Shown here piece by piece: positions 53,751-62,852 of a stretch of DNA of 64,000 bases. Position 1 is the first letter of the stretch. Each line of letters opens with the position of its first letter. The notes below the pieces were generated by a model, which worked only from the letters and a program-made list of their open reading frames with translations, was not told where the DNA came from and searched no databases. A program made the position numbers and the translations under genes. Location: assembly GCA_024235395.1 (NCBI GenBank), contig JACKMK010000003.1:744001-808000 (forward strand), written 5' to 3'. The DNA is from Chromatiaceae bacterium. Lineage in GTDB: Bacteria > Pseudomonadota > Gammaproteobacteria > Chromatiales > Chromatiaceae.

Positions 53751-54380
53751 GTGCAGACCATCCTGTGCATGAACGCCAAGGGCGGGTGCGGCAAGACGAC
53801 CATCGCGACGAATCTCGCGACCTGGTACGCGGATGAGGGCGGCAAGGTCGCAATCATGGACTTCGATCCGCAGCGTTCCAGCCTCGATTGGCTGGTGGCG
53901 CGTGACGACTACACCGGGGTGCCGGTGATCGAGGGCGTGGACGCCGTCGCCGGCGAGGCGCGTGCCGCGCACGGTACCGACGTCGCCGTGCTCGACGCGC
54001 CGGCGGCGGTCTACGGTGCCGCGGTCACCCAGCTGTTGCGGCGCGCCGACGTGCTGCTCGTCCCGGTGCTGCCGTCGCCGATCGATATGCGGGCCGCGGC
54101 AAGATTCATCGACGAGCTGCTGTCCTCCGGGCGTATCTCGCGGGGTCAGACGCGGATCGCGTTGATCGCCAACCGGGTACGTGAGCAGACGCGCATCTAC
54201 CATGTGCTCGAGGAGTTCCTCGACGCCTACAAGATCCCGCTGTTGACCCATCTGCGCGAAAGCCAGAATTACATCCGCTCCGCAGAGACCGGGCTTGGCA
54301 TCTTCGAGCTCGCTCCGTCGCAGGTCGCGCTCGACGTCGTGCAATGGGATCCGGTGATCAAGTGGCTGCGACAAGGTTGA
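53751..54380 (+). CDS. Orphan ParA-family ATPase
   Basis: 209 residues. The deviant Walker A motif MNAKGGCGKTTIATNLA near the N-terminus and VAIMDFDPQRSSLDWL match the MinD/ParA group. A GTG start at 53751 is preferred because GGAGGG lies ten bases before it; an ATG at 53727 would add eight residues. No parB gene follows; the next gene overlaps by 19 bases and is an exported protein. A role in positioning some protein cluster is inferred. Confidence 0.85.
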   Translation: MQTILCMNAKGGCGKTTIATNLATWYADEGGKVAIMDFDPQRSSLDWLVARDDYTGVPVIEGVDAVAGEARAAHGTDVAVLDAPAAVYGAAVTQLLRRADVLLVPVLPSPIDMRAAARFIDELLSSGRISRGQTRIALIANRVREQTRIYHVLEEFLDAYKIPLLTHLRESQNYIRSAETGLGIFELAPSQVALDVVQWDPVIKWLRQG

Positions 54381-54757
54381 ACCGCACCCTCGCGGCGGGG
54401 CTGCTGGGTGCCGCGTTGGCCACCCCGGTTGCCGCCGGAGTGGCCGACGTACTGAAGGTGGATATCCGTCCCACCGAGGAACGCGGCTATTTCGATATCG
54501 ACGTCACGCTGCGTCATGCCGACACCGGCTGGGACCACTATGCGAACCGCTGGGAGGTCCTGGCCCCCGACGGCAGTGTGCTCGCGACACGGGTACTGGC
54601 CCACCCGCACGTCAACGAACAGCCGTTTACTCGCGGCCTGAGCCGGGTGCACATCCGTGGCGAGTACACCTGGGTGAAGGTGCGCGCGCACGACCTGGTG
54701 CACGGTTACGGTGGCAGAGAGGTCACACTCAGCGTACCGCACGGCGCCACCCGATGA
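54362..54757 (+). CDS. Small exported protein coupled to ParA
   Basis: 131 residues using the GTG at 54362, or a few fewer if a later start is used. Signal peptide AAGLLGAALATPVAAG, then a beta-rich domain with YFDIDVTLRHADTGWDHYANRWEV and HIRGEYTWVKVRAHD. No family assigned. It overlaps the end of the ParA gene by 19 bases. Confidence 0.65.
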   Translation: MAATRLNRTLAAGLLGAALATPVAAGVADVLKVDIRPTEERGYFDIDVTLRHADTGWDHYANRWEVLAPDGSVLATRVLAHPHVNEQPFTRGLSRVHIRGEYTWVKVRAHDLVHGYGGREVTLSVPHGATR

Positions 54758-54822
54758 GTCGGGCCCGCTGCGTCTAAGCCTCCCCGGGCACCGCCATCAC
54801 CGACCTGTGCCACAGCCCCCGT

Positions 54823-55518
54823 TCAGAGCGGCGGCAGCGGGTGGCGCTTGCCGAGTGCGAGGTAATAGTCCGCGAGCGTCTTGATCTCTGCGTCGCTGAG
54901 CCCCTTCGCGGCCTTCTGCATCACGCCGTCTTCGTCGTTGGCGCGCTCGCCGGAACGGAACGCCTGCAGTGTCGCTTCGAAGAACACCAGCGGCATGCCG
55001 GCCAATGCCGGGGCCGTGTACTTGTCCTTCTTGCCGCGACCATCGTCGCCGTGGCAGTCCGCACATGCATCGATGCCGCGACCGGCATCACCCGTGCTGA
55101 CCAGGGCAGGTGCCGCCGGCATGCTGACACCATCCTCCTCGGGTAGCGCTTTTCCGCCGAACAGCACCGCAAGGTCGGCCATCTCCTGCTCGCTGAGCTT
55201 GCTGGCGGTCTTGTTCATCTTGCCGCCTTCGCGCGCGTCGGCCTTGAAATCGTGCAATTGCTTGTACATGTAGTCGGCGCGCTGCCCGGCCAGGTGCGGC
55301 ATCTCGGGGTCGTCGCTGACGCCGTCCGGCCCGTGGCACTTCGCGCATTTCTTGGTCATCGCCTCGACCCGTTGAGGATCGGCGGCCGCCAGGTCTTCGG
55401 CCGGGCCGGCCAGCGCCATGCCTGTCGCGCCCGATAGGGTCGCGAGCCCCAGCATTGCAAAGGCGAAAAACCCACGTCGTTCGCGCTGGGTGCCGAGGGT
55501 CTGGGTCGTGAGATCCAT
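54823..55518 (-). CDS. Cytochrome c4-like diheme cytochrome
   Basis: 231 residues from the ATG at 55518. A signal peptide is followed by two heme sites, CAKCH and CADCH, in two similar halves (AVLFGGKALPEE and YYLALGKR ends). Diheme c4 proteins carry electrons to terminal oxidases in the periplasm. The gene is divergent from a LysR regulator across 91 bases. Confidence 0.9.
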   Translation of the reverse strand: MDLTTQTLGTQRERRGFFAFAMLGLATLSGATGMALAGPAEDLAAADPQRVEAMTKKCAKCHGPDGVSDDPEMPHLAGQRADYMYKQLHDFKADAREGGKMNKTASKLSEQEMADLAVLFGGKALPEEDGVSMPAAPALVSTGDAGRGIDACADCHGDDGRGKKDKYTAPALAGMPLVFFEATLQAFRSGERANDEDGVMQKAAKGLSDAEIKTLADYYLALGKRHPLPPL

Positions 55519-55609
55519 GCATTGTCTCCATCGAGTGAACAACGAAGGCGGGCGAGAGGTCGCAAATCGCCGCCGATTCGCCCAAAGTATCCGCAATCAA
55601 TGGTTCGCG

Positions 55610-56479
55610 ATGCAACGCACCCGGATGGATATCGACCAGGCCCGCACCTTTCTCGCGATCGCTGCACATGGCAGCTTCCTCGAAGCCGCACGCCGTCTGC
55701 ACGTCACGCAGTCGACAGTGAGCGCGCGTATCCGCAGTCTGGAGGGGGAACTGGGCGCGCGGCTGTTCGTGCGCAATCGCTCCGGCGCGAGCCTGACGCC
55801 AGCCGGCGACCGTTTCATGCGCCACGCGAAGAACCTGGTGCTGACCGCCGAGCAGGCGCGCCACGACACCGGCCTTTCGGGCCGGTTCGATGGTTCGATC
55901 CGGGTTGCCGGACGCATAGCGCTTTGGGAGGGCTTTCTCCCGCGCTGGGTGGGATGGATGCGGCGTTTCGCCCCAACGATATCGGTGCGCTGCGAGATCG
56001 GTTTCGAAGAGGACCTGATGCGCAGGATGGTCGAAGGGACGCTGGATGTCGCACTGATGTACACGCCCAGTCATGCCCCTGACCTGGTTGTCGAACACCT
56101 GTTCGACGAGACCCTGGTGATGGTCAGCACCCGGGAGGACACCCGGTGGCCGGGGGACGACTACATCTACGTGGAATGGGGTCCCGGATTCTATGCCAAG
56201 CACCGCGACAGTTTCCCCGATCTCGAACGACCGGCCCAGGTGGTCAATATAGGCTGGCTGGGGGTGCAGCTGATGCTGGCCAACGGGGGCGCGTCTTTTC
56301 TACCGCTGCGCATGGCGCAGCCGCTGATCGACGAGGGGCGGTTGTTTCGCGTCGCCGAAGGTCCCCAGTACCTGCATCCGGCCTACATGGTGTTCCCGCG
56401 CGCGATCGACAACGAGGCGCTGCGCCAGGCGCTCCAGGGCCTGCGCGACCTGGCGCATGAAGAACGCCAGCGCGCTTGA
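55610..56479 (+). CDS. LysR-family transcriptional regulator
   Basis: 289 residues (or 284 from the ATG at 55625). The N-terminal HTH DIDQARTFLAIAAHGSFLEA-ARRLHVTQSTVSARIRSLE is typical, and the C-terminal periplasmic-binding-type sensor domain follows. It is divergent from the cytochrome c4 gene, which it may regulate. Confidence 0.92.
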   Translation: MQRTRMDIDQARTFLAIAAHGSFLEAARRLHVTQSTVSARIRSLEGELGARLFVRNRSGASLTPAGDRFMRHAKNLVLTAEQARHDTGLSGRFDGSIRVAGRIALWEGFLPRWVGWMRRFAPTISVRCEIGFEEDLMRRMVEGTLDVALMYTPSHAPDLVVEHLFDETLVMVSTREDTRWPGDDYIYVEWGPGFYAKHRDSFPDLERPAQVVNIGWLGVQLMLANGGASFLPLRMAQPLIDEGRLFRVAEGPQYLHPAYMVFPRAIDNEALRQALQGLRDLAHEERQRA

Positions 56480-56499
56480 CCAGGCCTGCGGCCGGTCTC

Positions 56500-57141
56500 T
56501 CAGTGTTCGCCCTTGGTGCGCAGCAGACCGGCCAGACGGTTGCCCTGCTTTTGCGGACCGCCGCGTGGGAACAGCCGGTGCAGGTAGCGGCTGTTGCCGC
56601 GAGCCGTGCCCCAAAGGTCGCGGAAGTGGCGCACCATGTCGCGCACGCTGGCCTGGGTGCCGTGGCGCGCAAAGTGTGCCCGCAGATGACGGATCAGCTC
56701 CCAGTGCTCGGCCGTCAGCGCCAGCCCCTCCATCTCCGCCTGGGCCCGGGCGAAGCCCTCGGACCACTCGCTCGGATCGACCATGTAGCCCTCGCTGTCG
56801 GTGAGGATCTCGCGGCCTTCCACCAGGGTGCTCTGTACCGTCATGCTGGGATAGGCATTGCTGCCACCCGGCAGCCGGTCCGGTGCACCGGCGGAGGCGT
56901 TGCCCGACTGGGTGATCGACCACAGGCCGATCTCGATCTCGCCGGCGAGGCGACCGTGAAAACGTTCCACACCGGAGACCAGCACCTTGCCGCTGCCCGG
57001 CGGCAGTTCGAAGCGCGCGACCCCTGAGCGGTCGGTCAGTACTGCGTCCGATGGTCCCTCGGCGGCGTCCAGTGCCAAAACCACCGGGGTCCGTTTGAGC
57101 GGCTCTTTGGTCACCTTCATGAACACCTTGACTGCGATCAT
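56500..57141 (-). CDS. DsrC/TusE-like protein without cysteines, fused to an N-terminal beta domain
   Basis: 213 residues. The first 75 (VKVFMKVTKEPLKRTPVVLA, RFELPPGSGKVLVSG) form a transthyretin-like or carboxypeptidase-regulatory-like beta domain. Residues 108-213 are DsrC/TusE-like: REILTDSEGYMVDPSEWSEG and YLHRLFPRGGPQKQGN. In DsrC the end reads KQGCKIAGLPKPTGC; here both cysteines are missing (KQGN...LLRTKGEH). It cannot carry sulfur as DsrC does and may be regulatory (RspA-like). It is convergent with the LysR gene. Confidence 0.82.
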   Translation of the reverse strand: MIAVKVFMKVTKEPLKRTPVVLALDAAEGPSDAVLTDRSGVARFELPPGSGKVLVSGVERFHGRLAGEIEIGLWSITQSGNASAGAPDRLPGGSNAYPSMTVQSTLVEGREILTDSEGYMVDPSEWSEGFARAQAEMEGLALTAEHWELIRHLRAHFARHGTQASVRDMVRHFRDLWGTARGNSRYLHRLFPRGGPQKQGNRLAGLLRTKGEH

Positions 57142-57433
57142 CGTCGTCTCCTGCTGCGTATCGAGCGCCTGCAGGCCAGTATCTTCGCCACTTTGGAAAA
57201 CACAAGCGATATTTATCGCGATTTGATATCGAAAAAATCGATATTAATTGGTCAGGAACCTCGTGGCTTCGCCGCCTGCGCCATGAGGTGCGGCGCCCAC
57301 TATTAGGTGTTGACTATTGATTCAATAAAAGCAAACGATTTTATTAATCGCATTGCCGGCCCCATAGTTGGGGGCATACGGCGGTGGTTCGGGTCGCACC
57401 GAATGCGCCGCGAACCGAGTGTGGAGGACGACG

Positions 57434-58168
57434 ATGCCCAACGAGATGTTCATGCCGGTGGTGGTGATGATCCGCCATGCCCAGAGCGAGTGGAACCGCG
57501 AAGGGCGCTTCACCGGCTGGGCCGACCCGGGTCTGACCGAGGTCGGAGAGGCCGAGGCGGTTCGCGCGGGCCAGCTGCTCGCGCGCCGGGGGTTGCACTT
57601 CGACGTTGCGTACACGTCGCGCCTGGCGCGTGCGCGCCAGACCGCAGAGACGGTGCTGCGCCTGTCGGGCGACGCGGATGTGCCGCTGGTGGCCGACTGG
57701 CGGCTCAACGAACGCCACTACGGTGCCCTGCAGGGTGAGGACAAGGCAGCGATGACCGCGCGTGTCGGCGAACACCAGGTGTGGCGCTGGCGGCGCGGCT
57801 ACCTCGACCGCCCACCCGCAATGACGGCGGATGATCCCCATCATCCGGCGCGGGACGCGCGGATGGCCGACATCGATCCTGCTGAACGGCCGAACGGCGA
57901 GAGCCTGGCCGACACCCGGCGGCGCGTCACGGGTTTCTGGGACACCGAGATCGTGCCCCAGATCCGCGCCGGACGGCGGCTGTTGATCGCCAGCCATGGA
58001 AATACGCTGCGCGCCTTGATCATGGCGCTCGACGGCATGCAGCAGCACCAGGTCGAGGCCTTCGAGATCCCGACCGGGGTGCCCATCCTGTATGTCTTCT
58101 CGGCCAGCGGTGAACCGATCGGCTGGCACTATCTCGACCCGACGGCCGACGGTCTGCGCGCTGCCTAG
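57434..58168 (+). CDS. 2,3-bisphosphoglycerate-dependent phosphoglycerate mutase-like enzyme
   Basis: 244 residues of the histidine-phosphatase superfamily. The N-terminal motif is VMIRHAQSEWNREGRFTGW, in which the usual RHG(E) is RHAQ; the catalytic histidine remains. LNERHYGALQG holds the conserved glutamate/histidine-binding segment and ASHGNTLRAL the second histidine. This is gpmA-like. The ATG at 57434 follows GGAGGAC. Confidence 0.88.
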   Translation: MPNEMFMPVVVMIRHAQSEWNREGRFTGWADPGLTEVGEAEAVRAGQLLARRGLHFDVAYTSRLARARQTAETVLRLSGDADVPLVADWRLNERHYGALQGEDKAAMTARVGEHQVWRWRRGYLDRPPAMTADDPHHPARDARMADIDPAERPNGESLADTRRRVTGFWDTEIVPQIRAGRRLLIASHGNTLRALIMALDGMQQHQVEAFEIPTGVPILYVFSASGEPIGWHYLDPTADGLRAA

Positions 58169-58279
58169 GTTCTGCCGTGCCGGCGTCCAGCGTCTGCGCC
58201 AGCCATGACCGGGGCCGGTATCGCACTGACCCGGGCGTCCGGTCAGCCCCGCCGCCGTGGCGACGCAAGGGGTATGCGA

Positions 58280-59527
58280 TCAGGCGTCCGCGACCCGCGC
58301 GGCGGGTGGTGGTTCGACCCGGGCGATCTGGTCGCGGCCCGCGTCCTTGGCCTTGTAGAGTCCCTGGTCCGCCCGCTGGATCACGTCTTCGATGCCGGCA
58401 TCACCCGGCTGGACGCAGGCGAAGCCGACGCTGATCGTGATCTGGAGTGCCAGTTCGCCGACGTCGATCGGTCGCTCGCGGATAGCGTTCCATACCCGTT
58501 CGGCGACTTCGCGGATGTGATCCCGGTCGCTGTTGGGGGCGACGATCAGAAACTCCTCTCCGCCGTAACGCCCGACCAGGTCGTAGCGTCTTACCGACTC
58601 CTTGAGGCGAGCGGCGACTTCGCGCAGCACATCGTCACCGACCTGGTGTCCGTAGTTGTCGTTGATGCGCTTGAAGTGGTCGATGTCGATCAGGATACAA
58701 CCGGCGCTGTCCGGGCGGTCGATACGCTGGCGATCGCGCTGTACACGGAGAAACTCCTCCTCGGCGCGGTCGAGCAGGAAGCGGCGGTTCGCAATCCCGG
58801 TCAGTGCATCGGTCACCGCCATCGCGTGCAGTTCGAGCTCGTAGAGACTCAGTTGTCGCGTCCCCTTGCGCATGATCAGGAACAGGATTCCGAACGCGAC
58901 CAGCAGCACGGCACCTATCACCAGGATCGACGAGCGCAGCACGCCGGCCAGCTTCTCCCGATACTGTGTGACGTCCATATAGATCTCGAACGCGCCGATG
59001 ATCGCTCCCGAGCGGTTGGTGACCGGGACATAGGTCTCGACGACGTCGATGTCGAAGCGTTCCTCTTCGGTGAGGTCGACAATCCGGTCCTTGGTGCCGA
59101 ACTCGGCGTCCACGCGACCGGCCAGCGCGTGATTCAGGCGCTCGTTCCGGTTGTCGTCGACGCCGATGATCGACGGGTCCGTGCTGTAGATGATCACGCC
59201 TCCGGTGTTGAACACCTTTATCTTGACGATGTTGAACGGCCGCAGATAGTCATGCATGCGGCGGTCGATCTGGCCGAACGATGACTCGACGATCGCCAGC
59301 GACCTGGCGTCGTCGGGCGAGCCGCCCGAGAGCAGGTCGAGTTCCTGCACGAACAGCGCGTCGGCAATGTTCACCGATTGCTGTTCGGCGATCTTGATGA
59401 CGTTGTCGGTGTAGATGGAGCGGATGCCGAGAAAGGTGGCCACGAGAATCAGGGCGACCGAAAACACGGCGGACAACGTAAACAACGTCATCAATCGACT
59501 CGATCTGTAGGTCCTCGGGTCTTGCAT
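58280..59527 (-). CDS. Membrane-bound diguanylate cyclase (GGDEF)
   Basis: 415 residues from the ATG at 59527. Two membrane helices (LSAVFSVALILVATFLG and SILVIGAVLLVAFGILFLIM) bound a periplasmic sensor region of about 150 residues. The GGDEF domain has DALTGIANRRFLLDRAE and RYGGEEFLIVAP, an active-site GGEEF. It should make cyclic-di-GMP. Confidence 0.92.
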   Translation of the reverse strand: MQDPRTYRSSRLMTLFTLSAVFSVALILVATFLGIRSIYTDNVIKIAEQQSVNIADALFVQELDLLSGGSPDDARSLAIVESSFGQIDRRMHDYLRPFNIVKIKVFNTGGVIIYSTDPSIIGVDDNRNERLNHALAGRVDAEFGTKDRIVDLTEEERFDIDVVETYVPVTNRSGAIIGAFEIYMDVTQYREKLAGVLRSSILVIGAVLLVAFGILFLIMRKGTRQLSLYELELHAMAVTDALTGIANRRFLLDRAEEEFLRVQRDRQRIDRPDSAGCILIDIDHFKRINDNYGHQVGDDVLREVAARLKESVRRYDLVGRYGGEEFLIVAPNSDRDHIREVAERVWNAIRERPIDVGELALQITISVGFACVQPGDAGIEDVIQRADQGLYKAKDAGRDQIARVEPPPAARVADA

Positions 59528-59759
59528 GTGTCCCCCGCAGGGAGGCTGGTTCGGCGTCGTGCGCCGCTCAAGCGGTCGTCTGGGCCGCGAACCCGCCCGC
59601 CCGCCCGGCAGGTCAGCGACAAAAACGGTAGCGGCCATGGCGGGCATTGCTTGACTGGCGTCCATGCTTGACGCGGTGGACTTCGCTGCCGTTTCGGCGC
59701 GTTTCCCGGTCGTCTGTTGCGCCCCAGGGCACGGCGGGGATGTCTGGCCGACCGTCATG

Positions 59760-60002
59760 TCACGCCGTTCGGCGCAGCCCCCAGACCGATGCTCCGACCC
59801 AGACCACGTTGATCAGGAACGCCGGATAGGCGTCGAACCAGATGCTGTTGAACGCCACCAGCACCCCGCCGAACAGGTTCAGCAGCAGATAGTGCCTGGA
59901 ACGCGCGGAAAGCCTGCCGGCGATATTGCCTATGAATGTCACGAGGATCGCCGCTGCGCCGACCAGCCCGATCGCTGTCACGATGAGATCCGCTTGGGTC
60001 AT
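59760..60002 (-). CDS. Small membrane protein (CBU_0592-like)
   Basis: 80 residues with two to three hydrophobic helices (LIVTAIGLVGAAAILVTFIG, YLLLNLFGGVLVAFNSI, AFLINVVWVGASVWGL). It resembles the CBU_0592-type family of short membrane proteins of unknown role. It lies downstream of the hybrid kinase gene on the same strand. Confidence 0.72.
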   Translation of the reverse strand: MTQADLIVTAIGLVGAAAILVTFIGNIAGRLSARSRHYLLLNLFGGVLVAFNSIWFDAYPAFLINVVWVGASVWGLRRTA

Positions 60003-60082
60003 TCGAGGGTGCCGAGGACTCTACCGGTCACCCGGCAGCTTACAGGTTTCCGGCAGGCCGGTCCGCAACCGGCAGATCGCTG

Positions 60083-62629
60083 TCACGCGGCGTTGGATCC
60101 GCTGCCTTCGCCGTCACCGGTAGCGGTGCGCAGAGCGGCAATACCCGGAATGATCTCGTCGAGTGCAGATCGCACGTCTGACAGCGCGCTTTCGATCCCC
60201 TCATCCGTGCGACACGCGGTTTCCAGCGCGTGCGCATAACGCCGCAGGTCTTCGGCGCCGATGTTGCTGGCGATCCCCTTGATGGTGTGGGCGAGGCGAA
60301 CCGCCGCTTCCGGGTCGTCGTCGTCCTGGGCGATTCGGAACAGCTTTTCGAAATCCGCGTAGCGTTCCTGGAACATCAGCAGCAGCCGGCGGTACAACTG
60401 CACGCTGCCGCGAGCGATTGCGAGTCCGGCACGGGTGTCGATGCCAGGCAGCTCGGGAAACGCCGTCGCCGCTTCGGGCACGGTCGCGTGGTCGACCAGC
60501 GTCGGCTTGGCGATCGACCGGCGGTCGTTTTCCGACCGCCCGATCCACTGTGCCAGCGTGACGAACATGTGCTCGACTTTGAGTGGCTTGGCGATGTGGT
60601 CATTCATGCCGCAATCGAGCGCGCGTTTACGGTCGGCCGCCATGGCGTTGGCGGTCATCGCGATCACCGGTAGCTCGGCAAGTCGCGGATTTTCGCGAAT
60701 CTTGCGGGTCGCGGTATAGCCATCCATCACCGGCATCTGGCAGTCCATCAGCACGCCGTCGAAGCTCTGCCGGTTGAGCAGCGCCAGCGCGGCCTTGCCG
60801 TTTTCCGCACAGACCACCTCGATGCCGGCGCCCGCGAGCAGTTCTCTGGCCAATTCGCGATTGATCTCGTTGTCGTCGACCAGCAGCACCCGCGTCCCGC
60901 GCAGGCGCCTGCGCGCCTCGACCGCCTGCCGTTGATCGCTTGTGTCCTGCTGACTGCGTGCGGACACGCTGCCTTGCTGCAGTTCGAACCGAGCGGTGAA
61001 ATGAAACGCGCTGCCGATCCCCAGTACGCTCTCGACCCAGATCTCACCATCCATCAGTTCGACCAGCCGTTTGCTGATCGCGAGCCCGAGCCCGCTGCCG
61101 CCGTAGCGCCGGCTGATCGACGAATCGGCCTGGCTGAACGAGGCGAACAGCTTGGCCTGTTGATCGCTGTCCAGACCGATGCCGGTATCGCGCACCGTGC
61201 AGTGCAGCTGCGCACGCTGATCGTCGCGCTCTGCCGTGGATACGCTGATTCGTACGCGGCCCAGCGGTTCGGTGAACTTGACCGCATTGTTGGCCAGATT
61301 GATCAGCACCTGGCCGAGCCGCAGCGGATCGCCGACCAGGGCGGTAGGGGTTGCCGGGTCCACGTCCAACATGAACTGCAGCTGCTTTTCGTCGGCCTTG
61401 TGGCCAACGATGTGACGCACATTCTCGAGTACGTCCTCGAGGCGAAAGGCGACCTTCTCCATGTCGATCCTGCCTGACTCGATCTTGGAAAAGTCGAGGA
61501 TGTCATTGAGCACCCCCAGCAACGCTTCGGCCGATTGCTGGATGTTCTGCAGGTAGCCCCGCTGGCGTGGGTTGAGGTCGGTCTGCAACGCCAGATGCGC
61601 CATGCCGATGACCACGTTCATCGGCGTGCGGATCTCGTGGCTCATGTTGGCGAGGAATTCGCCTTTGGCGCGTGTCGCCGCCTCCGCCGCGTCCCGCGCC
61701 TGCGCCATGGCCCCCTCGGAACGCCGCGCCGCCCGGTAACCGGTGTAGATCAGCGTTCCGACCAGCACGGCGGCGATCGCCAGTGAAACCAGGTACCAGG
61801 GGGATGTCAGGAAGCCGTGCGACACGCCGCGTTCCGGGCGCGCGGCGAGCACGAACGGGCTGTTCGGGATCGCCTTCTTCAGCAGGTGATCGAATACGGG
61901 ATCGGCCTCCATGCCCAGCGGTTCCGGCCAGATCGGGGCGTCGGCCGTCTCGCCGGTGTGCTGGAAATCGACCGCGAAACCGTCGTCACGCATCAGCAGG
62001 AGGTAGTCGTTGAGGCCGCGTGCCGATGAAGGACCGCGCATCGCGAACAGTACCGAAGGGTTCACCTCGGCGATCAGCTGGCCGATCTTCGCGCCCTTGA
62101 ACAGGTAAGGGGCGAGAACCACCACGTGGCTGTGGTCGCTGCCACGCAGCAGCAGGCAGCGGGTCTCGTCGACTTCGGGCAGATTGCTCTCGGACCAGTT
62201 ACCCGGGGGTATGTTGGGAGCCGCCGCGTCGAGCAGTACGCTGCCGTCGTGCTCCAGCAGTGCCACTCGCAGGTAGATGGGTTGGCCATCGATCTGGTGG
62301 TCGTCGAGCAACGCCTGGAAATGCCGTTCGATGGATCGCAGATTGGCGCGCAGGCCATATTCCATCGACATGCCGAGTGCCCGGTTGGCGAAGAAGGCGG
62401 CGATCGTACGGTCTTTGGTGAGGATGTCGACATCGCTGACGCGCTGGTTGACGAAATAGCCGAACGTCGCCACGCGCTTGTCCAGATTGAACTGCACCTC
62501 GCGCTGCGATGCCGCCCGCAGGCTGTATTGAGCGTAGTAGGTGGTGCCGAGCAACAACAGCAGGTAGACGACCAGCAGCACGCCGGCGACCGCGGCGATC
62601 CTTCTGAAAAGTGGGCTGCCTCCCTGCAT
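60083..62629 (-). CDS. Hybrid sensor histidine kinase with receiver and Hpt domains
   Basis: 848 residues. An N-terminal helix and a periplasmic Cache-like sensor (residues about 35-280) are followed by a second helix, HisKA (NMSHEIRTPMNVVIGM, His), HATPase (DTGIGLDSDQQAKLFASF and GGSGLGLAISKRL), a receiver domain (RVLLVDDNEINRELA, with phospho-Asp in GVLMDCQMPVMDG) and a C-terminal Hpt domain (RLAHTIKGIASNIG). All phosphorelay residues are present, so it can feed a separate response regulator not in the window. GAGGTGA precedes its ATG. Confidence 0.95.
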   Translation of the reverse strand: MQGGSPLFRRIAAVAGVLLVVYLLLLLGTTYYAQYSLRAASQREVQFNLDKRVATFGYFVNQRVSDVDILTKDRTIAAFFANRALGMSMEYGLRANLRSIERHFQALLDDHQIDGQPIYLRVALLEHDGSVLLDAAAPNIPPGNWSESNLPEVDETRCLLLRGSDHSHVVVLAPYLFKGAKIGQLIAEVNPSVLFAMRGPSSARGLNDYLLLMRDDGFAVDFQHTGETADAPIWPEPLGMEADPVFDHLLKKAIPNSPFVLAARPERGVSHGFLTSPWYLVSLAIAAVLVGTLIYTGYRAARRSEGAMAQARDAAEAATRAKGEFLANMSHEIRTPMNVVIGMAHLALQTDLNPRQRGYLQNIQQSAEALLGVLNDILDFSKIESGRIDMEKVAFRLEDVLENVRHIVGHKADEKQLQFMLDVDPATPTALVGDPLRLGQVLINLANNAVKFTEPLGRVRISVSTAERDDQRAQLHCTVRDTGIGLDSDQQAKLFASFSQADSSISRRYGGSGLGLAISKRLVELMDGEIWVESVLGIGSAFHFTARFELQQGSVSARSQQDTSDQRQAVEARRRLRGTRVLLVDDNEINRELARELLAGAGIEVVCAENGKAALALLNRQSFDGVLMDCQMPVMDGYTATRKIRENPRLAELPVIAMTANAMAADRKRALDCGMNDHIAKPLKVEHMFVTLAQWIGRSENDRRSIAKPTLVDHATVPEAATAFPELPGIDTRAGLAIARGSVQLYRRLLLMFQERYADFEKLFRIAQDDDDPEAAVRLAHTIKGIASNIGAEDLRRYAHALETACRTDEGIESALSDVRSALDEIIPGIAALRTATGDGEGSGSNAA

Positions 62630-62852
62630 GCATTCACCTCGCGGCCCGGTCAGGGGCCCGTGACAGCGCCGCCCGGTGCGTTCCCGGCAGGCGCCCGATG
62701 TACCGAACGAGCGTGGTAGCGCGTGACCGGTTCAGGCGAGGCGCACGGCATCGTTGCATGGGCTCCGGAGGACAATCACACGGAAATTAACGGCCACTGG
62801 CGCCGATCCTTGATCGGGACCCGGCATCGCCCGGCGTTCCGGCGTATGGGAT

